From positions 806,001 through 870,000 of the forward strand of contig CAVXRG010000010.1 of assembly GCA_963764195.1 (NCBI GenBank): a stretch of 64,000 nt of DNA, in the 5' to 3' direction. Positions 59,101 to 64,000 of the stretch are shown in pieces. Position numbers and translations under genes: made by a program. The notes below the pieces were generated by a model, which searched no databases, was not told where the DNA came from, and was given only the letters and a program-made list of their open reading frames with translations. Each line of letters begins with the position of its first letter. The first letter of the stretch is position 1. Origin of the DNA: JBDSSS01 sp963764195 (lineage in GTDB: Bacteria; Actinomycetota; Actinomycetes; Actinomycetales; Dermatophilaceae).

Positions 59101-59546
59101 CCGGTGAAGTGGTGCCGCAGCCGCCAGAGCCAGACGAGCGCAACGACGGCGAGCGCGACGGAGGCGGCGTCGACCACCCGGCCGAGGTCACCGCGGGTCC
59201 GCCAGAGCTCGCTCATCGGGAAGAGGCGCCCGGGGATCTGCTCGACGACGCCGAGGTAGAGGCCGAACACCTGGAAGACGGCGACGAGCCAGAGACCGAC
59301 CCGCTTGCGCCCCATCAGGGCCCGGGTCATCAGGCCGAGGACGACGACCGAGACGAAGGTGGGGGCGACGGGGACGTTGATGACGCCGTAGGCCTGGTCG
59401 AGGAGCCCGGGCTCGGGTCCGCGGCGCGCGAAGACGGTGAGCAGGAGTGCGACCACCGTCGCAGACGCGTAGACACCGGTCAGCAGCCTGGCTGGCCGAG
59501 CAGACGCGGGCAGTCCTCTCGGTCCGGTCCTCACGCGCTCGAGCAT
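56190..59546 (-). CDS. lysX: LysX: lysyl-phosphatidylglycerol synthase fused to lysyl-tRNA synthetase
   Basis: A 1118-aa bifunctional protein that makes Lys-tRNA and transfers lysine to phosphatidylglycerol, giving resistance to cationic peptides. About seven helices (residues 20-255) are followed by an MprF-type GNAT-fold synthase domain (about 265-590; RASVFSHDGRAAVTYRVVAGVSLASSDPIGD and GVSLDIMRRAADAPNGVTELMV), then an OB-fold and class II LysRS catalytic core (about 630-1115; FLEVETPVLQTTHGGASARPF, ELYLKRLLVAGM, ELGRSFRNEGADATHNPEFTSLE, GLGIGVDRLVMLLTN). It is the first gene of a three-gene coupled operon with two hydrolases. A separate housekeeping LysRS is expected elsewhere. Confidence 0.95.
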   Translation of the reverse strand: MLERVRTGPRGLPASARPARLLTGVYASATVVALLLTVFARRGPEPGLLDQAYGVINVPVAPTFVSVVVLGLMTRALMGRKRVGLWLVAVFQVFGLYLGVVEQIPGRLFPMSELWRTRGDLGRVVDAASVALAVVALVWLWRLRHHFTGRLQRGSWWLSLGALLAGSAVTFGVAWLLLGAVGVPRSYARAVVGTVIAALGGVSRRSLEFVPPWVVEVVALCAGVTILAAVALFLASSRRGSRWTPGREVELRTLLARHGGRDSLGYFATRRDRASVFSHDGRAAVTYRVVAGVSLASSDPIGDPDSWARAIEAWRAEAREFGWLPAVIAASEAGARAYAASGMRVLVLGDEAILDPTRFDLRRTSLSPVRQAAKRATRAGVSVRIRRQHELDPDTLAELARAADRWRLGGPERGFSMALGRQEDAADREVLHVCAHGPGGDLVGLLSFVPWGRSGVSLDIMRRAADAPNGVTELMVSELLGRAGQIGITRVSLNFCMFRSVFTDAERLGSRSLTRLNASVLGVFDRLWQLERLYRATEKYGPDWSPRFLCYDDAVSLPQVVAAAGVVEGFLPWPTRRVREGGRLDPEHLAQVTAIDESDAVDVSTLEPRRSGQFQHRLATLARMRESGMDAYPVGDSTPSTTIARLAAASWTTGRAVSLVGRVKALRDHGSVVFVTLVDGHHDVQLLLDAAGTGRGPVRSFACVVDVGDLVRVAGVTGASRAGSPSVLVTGWRMEAKSLHPVPFGALEDPQDRARQRSTDLLVHPRALDLLRQRSAVVSGIRRHLTDAGFLEVETPVLQTTHGGASARPFRTYSNAYAADLSLRIAPELYLKRLLVAGMGPIFELGRSFRNEGADATHNPEFTSLEVYQPHADYTVMRHLAERLVKDAAFSVHGAEVLPLPTPAQLRGGTEGVTLVDVSGPWRVVPVLEAVSRAVGTSVSVDTDMDVLLGLAEEHAVPVRAEMGPGAVIEELYAELVERVTLEPTFYTDFPVETSPLTHPHRTEVGLVERWDLVIAGMEIGTAYSELTDPVDQRLRLTEQSLKAAAGDPGAMQLDEDFLRALETGMPPSGGLGIGVDRLVMLLTNTSIRSVLTFPFVRPHRPQSVSAEPAWDSLELTV

Positions 59547-59585
59547 CCACCTCGTGACTGGGAGAGCGCTGGGAGTCTCCTGGGT

Positions 59586-60428
59586 TCACTCGCCGACGGC
59601 GACGGGGGCCTCGGCGTGCGAGGCGAGGGCGATGCTGCCACCGAGTGCCGCCGCGAAACCGAGCGCGGCCACGAGGCTCCAGCCCCCACCGGGTCGCACC
59701 GCGTCACCGAGCCAGGCCAGCCCGATCGCTGCCGGCACGACCGTCTCCACGGCGAAGGTCACCGCGGCCACCGTGGTCACCCGACCGCGGGCCAGGGCGA
59801 CGGCGTAGGCCACCGTCGCGAGGACACCGTGCACGATAAGGGCGAGCAGCACAGGACTCTCCACGGCGCGCCACCACGGGTCGGGGGCGACGAGCACGCG
59901 GGCCGCGATGCCGACCCCGGCGAAGCCCAGCCCGGCAGCGACGCTGAGCAGCGCCAGGCCGAGCCGGGACCTCTCCGGCCGGGTCCAGCCGGCGACGAGT
60001 ACCGCCGCCACGAGCACCGTCGAGGCCGGCACGAGCCATCCCACCGCGCCGGGCCGCCGGGCCGGCCCCTCACTCGCGCTCACGGCCAGGGCGACGAGAC
60101 CCAGACCGGTGACGACGAGGGCGACGACCTCGCGACGGTTCAACCGCACCCGCAGGACGACGGCCGACAGGACGGCGGTCACGGCCACGCTGGAGGCGAT
60201 CGCCGACTCGACGACGAAGAGGGGCAGGGTGCGCAGGGCCACCAGGGACGTCAGGAAGCCCACCCCGTCCAGACCCAGCCCGATGCCGTAGAGCCGCCCG
60301 AGCCAGAGGCGGCGAGCCCACGGATCGCCCACGGACCCGGCGATCCGCCGCACCCCGACGGCCTGGAGCACGGTCGCGGCCCCGTAGGCCAGCGCTGCGA
60401 GCAACGCGGCGGGGACGGCATACGACAC
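59586..60428 (-). CDS. DMT/EamA-like transporter-type membrane protein
   Basis: A 280-aa membrane protein with about nine to ten helices, starting at GTG 60428 with VPAALLAALAYGAATVLQAVGVRR, a pattern of actinobacterial DMT-superfamily proteins. Two roughly repeated halves can be seen (ASSVAVTAVLSAVVLRVRLNRREVVAL and VPAAIGLAWLGDAVRPGGGWSLV). The substrate is unknown. It lies 39 bases after the lysX start on the upstream side and may be the leader gene of that transcript or independent. Confidence 0.75.
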   Translation of the reverse strand: MSYAVPAALLAALAYGAATVLQAVGVRRIAGSVGDPWARRLWLGRLYGIGLGLDGVGFLTSLVALRTLPLFVVESAIASSVAVTAVLSAVVLRVRLNRREVVALVVTGLGLVALAVSASEGPARRPGAVGWLVPASTVLVAAVLVAGWTRPERSRLGLALLSVAAGLGFAGVGIAARVLVAPDPWWRAVESPVLLALIVHGVLATVAYAVALARGRVTTVAAVTFAVETVVPAAIGLAWLGDAVRPGGGWSLVAALGFAAALGGSIALASHAEAPVAVGE

Positions 60429-60472
60429 CGCGAGATCGTCGCACGCCCCTCGGCCTGGGCGTGTGCCAGGTC

Positions 60473-60536
60473 GCCTGTCGGGCGGCCTGTCAGGTCGCCT
60501 GTCAGGTGGTCGGTCAGGTGGTCGGTCAGGTGGTTG
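60473..60536. repeat. 12-bp tandem repeat overlapping the end of the acyl-CoA ligase gene
   Basis: Five 12-base units and a fragment: one GCCTGTCGGGCG, two GCCTGTCAGGT(C/G), two GTCGGTCAGGTG, then GTTG. The unit drifts from one end to the other. The stop codon of the ligase (60526-60528) falls inside the array, so unit gain or loss there could change the C-terminus. Confidence 0.85.
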
Positions 60537-62208
60537 CTGCGCCCAGCTGCGTCACGTCGAGGTCACCCTCGGCGTAACGGCGTCGCAGGACCTTCTTGTC
60601 GAACTTGCCGACGCTCGTCTTGGGCACCTCGTCGATGAGAGCCCACCGCTCGGGCACCTGCCAGTGGGCGACCTTGTCCTCGAGGAAGTCGTGCAGTGAC
60701 TCGACCGTCGTCGCGGTTCCCTCCTTGAGCACGACGGACGCGAGCGGGCGCTCGCCCCACTTCTCGTCGGGGACGCCGACGACGGAGGCCTCGAGGACGT
60801 CGGGGTGGGCCATGATCGCGTTCTCCAGGTCGACGGAGCTGATCCACTCGCCACCGGACTTGATGACGTCCTTGGAGCGGTCGGTGAGCACGAGGAACCC
60901 GTCGCGCGTCAGGCACCCGACGTCTCCGGTGCGCAGCCAGCCGTCGTCGAACTTGGCCGCCATCTCGTCGAGCTCACCCGGTGACTCGCTGCCGTTGGCG
61001 TAGTACGACCCGGTGACCCAGGGGCCGCGAACCTCGAGCTCACCGACGCTCGTGCCGTCCCACGCGAGCGTGGAGCCATCCGGTCCGATGAGCCGGCCGT
61101 CGACGCCACAGAGCAGGCGGCCCTGCGACGAGCGATAGGTCCAGTAGGCATCCGACCCCGGCTCGGCGCTGGCCGGGGGAATGGCAAGGGACCCGACCGG
61201 CGACATCTCCGTCATCCCCCACCCGTGGATGATCTCGATGCCGTGCCGGTCCTGGAAGTTGCGGATGAGCGCAGGCGGGGCGGCGGATCCACCCACCATG
61301 AGGCGGCGGCACGTCGAGACGTCGGCGTCATGGGTGTCGAGGTGGTGCAGCAGGTCGTTCCAGATCGTCGGGACCCCCGCTCCCCCGGTGACCCGCTCGG
61401 CGCCGATCATCGTCGCCAGCGGCTCGGCCTGGAGGAACCGGTCGGGCATGACGAGAGAGGCGCCGGTGACCATCGCGGAGTACGGGTAGCCCCAGGCGTT
61501 CGCGTGGAACAGCGGAACGACGACGAGCAGCCGGTCGGACTGGGCGAAGGCGAGACCGGCTCCGACCCCGGTGGCGTGGAGGTAGTTGCTGCGGTGGGAG
61601 TAGATGACGCCCTTGGGGTTGCCCGTCGTGCCCGAGGTGTAGCACATCGACGAGGCGTCGTTCTCGTCGATGTCCGTGGGCCAGTCGAACTCGGGCGAGC
61701 TGGCCGCCAGCAGCTCGGTGAGGTCGTGCACCTGCTCGACGTGGTCCGGAGCCGCGAGCGCAGCCCGTGTCTCGGAGTCGACGGCCCCGTTGACGATGAC
61801 GTGGCGGACGGCGGGCAGGTGCTCGAGCAGCCGGGCGAACGGCGCCGCGAGCGTGTTGTCGACGAGCACCACCTCGCTGCCACCGTGGCGGGCGACGTAG
61901 ACGAGCTGCTCGGGGAAGAGCCGGATGTTGAGCGCGTGGAGCACCGCGCCCATCGAGGGGACCGCGAGGTAGGCCATCAAGTGCTCGGTGTTGTTCCACA
62001 TGAACGTGGCCACCCGCTGGTCACCGGTGATCCCGAGCCCGCGCAGGGCCGAGGCGAACCGGGCCGACATCTCGCCGAGCTCGCGGTAGGACGTGCGCCG
62101 TCCGCCCTCGGGGGTCCAGGTGACGACCTCGCTCTCACCGTGGACCGTCGTGCCGTAGCGCAGGAGCGAGGAGATCAGAAGCGGCGTTGCCTGCATGGTG
62201 CTCTTCAT
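60526..62208 (-). CDS. medium/long-chain acyl-CoA ligase (AMP-binding)
   Basis: ANL-superfamily enzyme that activates fatty acids to acyl-CoA. The 560-aa protein has the P-loop-like CYTSGTTGNPKGVIYSHRS, HGWGMTEMSPVG, the hinge GWLRTGDVGCLTRDGFLVLTDRSKDVIKSGGEWISSVDLE and the catalytic Lys region TSVGKFDKKVLRRR. ATG 62208 has GGAGG eight bases upstream. It stands alone; the closest characterised relatives are the long-chain ligases of Rhodococcus and Pseudomonas alkane/fatty acid metabolism. Confidence 0.9.
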   Translation of the reverse strand: MKSTMQATPLLISSLLRYGTTVHGESEVVTWTPEGGRRTSYRELGEMSARFASALRGLGITGDQRVATFMWNNTEHLMAYLAVPSMGAVLHALNIRLFPEQLVYVARHGGSEVVLVDNTLAAPFARLLEHLPAVRHVIVNGAVDSETRAALAAPDHVEQVHDLTELLAASSPEFDWPTDIDENDASSMCYTSGTTGNPKGVIYSHRSNYLHATGVGAGLAFAQSDRLLVVVPLFHANAWGYPYSAMVTGASLVMPDRFLQAEPLATMIGAERVTGGAGVPTIWNDLLHHLDTHDADVSTCRRLMVGGSAAPPALIRNFQDRHGIEIIHGWGMTEMSPVGSLAIPPASAEPGSDAYWTYRSSQGRLLCGVDGRLIGPDGSTLAWDGTSVGELEVRGPWVTGSYYANGSESPGELDEMAAKFDDGWLRTGDVGCLTRDGFLVLTDRSKDVIKSGGEWISSVDLENAIMAHPDVLEASVVGVPDEKWGERPLASVVLKEGTATTVESLHDFLEDKVAHWQVPERWALIDEVPKTSVGKFDKKVLRRRYAEGDLDVTQLGAATT

Positions 62209-62292
62209 CTCCGCAGCCTCCCATCCCGGCGCCGCGTTCGCACCCCCTTCGATCCCGCTGACCGGCGCAGAGGCTTCGTGGGCCGGCTGGGC

Positions 62293-63234
62293 CTACACGC
62301 CGGCGAAGGTGTGGAAGAGCGCGGCCACGACGAGGATCACCGGGACCGAGGCGAAGGTGCTGACGAAGATCGCGTCCCGGGCGAGGGCGACCTCGCGGCG
62401 GTAGCGGACGGCATACGTGAAGATGTTCTGCGCCGTCGGGAGCGCGGCGATGACGACGACGGCGAAGAGCGCCTTGCCGCGCAGCCCCAGGGCCGACCCG
62501 ACCCCGAGCGCGACGGCGGGCATGAGCACCACCTTGAGGGCGACGATCGACCCGACGTGCCGGGCCGTCCCCCCGCCGGCGGGACGCGGGCCGCGCCGCA
62601 ACGAGATGCCGAAGGCGACGAGCATCGACGGCACCGCCATCCCGCCGAGCAGGTCGATCGGAGCGCCGATGGCGCGCGGCAGGGTGATCCCGAAGACGGC
62701 GATGAGCAGGCCGATGACGGCGCCGACCGTGATCGGGTTGCGGGTCATCGTCCGCAGCGCCCGACCGACGCGGACGCGCTCCTCCCCGCGCCCGTCGCTG
62801 TCGAACAGGGCCATCGCGACCGGCGTGATGACCAGCAGCTGCATGAGCAACGTCGGCGCGACCCAGGCGACGTCACCGAGCACGTAGAGCGAGATCGGCA
62901 GGCCGAGGTTGCCCGCGTTGACGTAGGCCGCCGAGAGGCTGCCGATGAGCCGCGTCCCGAGCGAGCCGCCCGCCCACCGCCACCGGGCGAGCGCGAGGTA
63001 GACGAGGACGACGACGACGAAGCTCACGAGCGAGGTGACGAGGTTGGCCGAGAGCACGGCGTCGAGCGAGGTCCGCTGCATCACGGTCAGCAGCAGCGCG
63101 GGCGAGGCGACGTAGAAGGCGAGCCGCGAGAGGTTGTTCTGGGCGCTCTCGTCGAGGATGCGCAGGTGCGCGAGCAGCCAGCCGACCGCGACGATCACGG
63201 CGATCGTCGCGAAGCCTTCCAGGACCCCGACCAC
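62293..63234 (-). CDS. AEC-family auxin-efflux-carrier-like transporter
   Basis: A 313-aa membrane protein with about ten helices in two halves. VGWLLAHLRILDESAQNNLSRLAFYVASPALLL is the characteristic AEC N-terminus, and GNLGLPISLYVLGD and VMPAVALGVGSALGL are later conserved segments. It starts at GTG 63234. Substrates of bacterial members include malate and malonate; none can be assigned here. Confidence 0.9.
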   Translation of the reverse strand: MVGVLEGFATIAVIVAVGWLLAHLRILDESAQNNLSRLAFYVASPALLLTVMQRTSLDAVLSANLVTSLVSFVVVVLVYLALARWRWAGGSLGTRLIGSLSAAYVNAGNLGLPISLYVLGDVAWVAPTLLMQLLVITPVAMALFDSDGRGEERVRVGRALRTMTRNPITVGAVIGLLIAVFGITLPRAIGAPIDLLGGMAVPSMLVAFGISLRRGPRPAGGGTARHVGSIVALKVVLMPAVALGVGSALGLRGKALFAVVVIAALPTAQNIFTYAVRYRREVALARDAIFVSTFASVPVILVVAALFHTFAGV

Positions 63235-63308
63235 GACCTGATCCTGCCAACCCCGGTGGCCGGCCGGGTGCCCGTCCGGCTGCTGGCCGACGTGGGCATG
63301 ATGACCGC

Positions 63309-64000
63309 ATGGAGATCGAGTCGCTCACCGCCCTGGACGAGTACCTCTCGAGGGCGGCGCCCCTCAGCGGTCTGCGGCTCCAGGACCTCGACCTCTCCGG
63401 GCACGGCGCCGCTTTCGCCGCCCGCACCGACCTCAACGGGCTCGTCGTGCTCGGTGGCGTCGTGCCCGTCGACGTCGCGGAGGTGCTCCTGCGCCGCGGT
63501 GCGATCGTCTTCCCGGCCATGGCCGACGCCCCCATCGACCCGTGGCGCGGTCTCTACCGCCCCGAGGACCTCTACGACGGGCTCTCCGGCGGGTATGCCG
63601 CCACCCCCGATGCCCGCGCGTACGCGTGGTACCGCGACGCCGCCGCCCGGTCCGACGCCTACTGCACCCTCATCCGGGCCATCCACGACGACACGGTCAC
63701 GGACGAGCTGGACGAGTTCGTGACCGGACGGTCGGTCGTCGGTGTCATGGGCGGCCATGCGCTGCAGCGGGACTCACCCGGCTTCAGGGCGGCTGCTCGA
63801 CTCGCCCACAGCCTCGCCGGCGACGGCCACCTCGTGGCGACCGGGGGTGGTCCCGGCGCGATGGAGGCCGCCAACCTCGGCGCGTGGTGCCGCACCGAGG
63901 ACGTCCTCGACCGTGCCCTCACCGAGCTCGCCACCGTCCCGGGCTTCGTCGGCGACGTCACCCGGTGGGCCTCGTCCGCCCTCGACCTTCGCGCGGCGGT
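63309..64000 (+). CDS. LOG-family/SLOG nucleotide-binding protein, 3' end cut by window edge
   Basis: About 230 residues are visible. The N-terminal 130 or so (MEIESLTALDEYLSRAAPLS, then LNGLVVLGGVVPVDVAEVLL and YRPEDLYDGLSGGYA) form an extension not present in short LOG proteins, followed by VVGVMGGHALQRDSPGF and GHLVATGGGPGAMEAANLGAWC, the Rossmann-like start of the TIGR00730/LOG domain. The PGGxGTxxE catalytic motif would lie beyond the edge, so phosphoribohydrolase activity cannot be judged. Confidence 0.82.
   Translation, partial: MEIESLTALDEYLSRAAPLSGLRLQDLDLSGHGAAFAARTDLNGLVVLGGVVPVDVAEVLLRRGAIVFPAMADAPIDPWRGLYRPEDLYDGLSGGYAATPDARAYAWYRDAAARSDAYCTLIRAIHDDTVTDELDEFVTGRSVVGVMGGHALQRDSPGFRAAARLAHSLAGDGHLVATGGGPGAMEAANLGAWCRTEDVLDRALTELATVPGFVGDVTRWASSALDLRAA

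Overview
The window is about 64 kb of very GC-rich DNA from an actinobacterium, most likely a Micrococcales member of the Intrasporangiaceae type (Janibacter, Knoellia, Terrabacter-like). The evidence is the strong G/C third-position bias, actinobacterial gene families (LysX fusion, DUF4439, APH(6)-type kinase, two-domain DUF4081/GNAT protein), many GTG starts and many 1- or 4-base gene overlaps. It is mostly chromosomal core; no rRNA, tRNA, CRISPR array, integrase, transposase or phage gene was seen.

Layout. 1-3.5 kb, minus strand: rbfA-truB-ribF-rodA (rodA runs off the left edge). 3.7-6.3 kb, plus strand: a small membrane protein, a PCuA(C) copper chaperone lipoprotein and a Tat-exported DyP peroxidase, ended by a perfect 16-bp hairpin. 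6.4-19 kb, minus strand: the rimP-nusA-ylxR-infB translation/transcription operon, but split between nusA and ylxR by about 7.5 kb holding an electron-transfer operon (exported low-complexity protein, ApbE flavin transferase, bis-haem membrane protein, NuoF-like flavoprotein, 3Fe-4S-type ferredoxin), a histidine kinase/response regulator pair and two exported low-complexity proteins, one with a His/Glu repeat tail. 19-24.6 kb, plus strand: DUF4439 lipoprotein, APH(6)-type kinase, MATE exporter with a palindromic operator candidate, and a DUF255 thioredoxin-fold gene disrupted by five one-base insertions. 24.6-27.3 kb, minus strand: a second, complete flavin electron-transfer set (flavocytochrome reductase, FMN-binding protein, ApbE). 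27.4-31 kb: acetylxylan-esterase-type hydrolase, TauE/SafE transporter, proS. 31.3-35.4 kb: multiple-monosaccharide ABC transporter with a good terminator.

35.5-43.7 kb carries the dxr-rseP-ispG isoprenoid/protease group with GNAT, uridine-kinase-like and DoxX genes; an oppositely oriented DUF559/AbiEi-like gene, bracketed by two related hairpins and a G-rich tract, lies between dxr and rseP. 43.7-54.2 kb is a polyamine catabolism locus: the minus-strand operon aminobutyraldehyde dehydrogenase-potD-A-B-C-saccharopine/carboxynorspermidine-dehydrogenase-like-gabD, and divergent Lrp regulator-aminotransferase. Together these could import putrescine, transaminate it and oxidise it through GABA to succinate. 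54.2-59.5 kb is lysX-esterase-SGNH hydrolase, a probable membrane-lipid lysinylation and turnover operon. 59.6-64 kb: DMT-type membrane protein, acyl-CoA ligase, AEC transporter and the start of a LOG-family protein cut by the right edge.

The observations I rate highest are the redox/signalling insertion between nusA and ylxR, the hairpin-bracketed DUF559 gene inside dxr-rseP, and the five same-sign frameshifts in the DUF255 gene. None of these could be tested by database search here.
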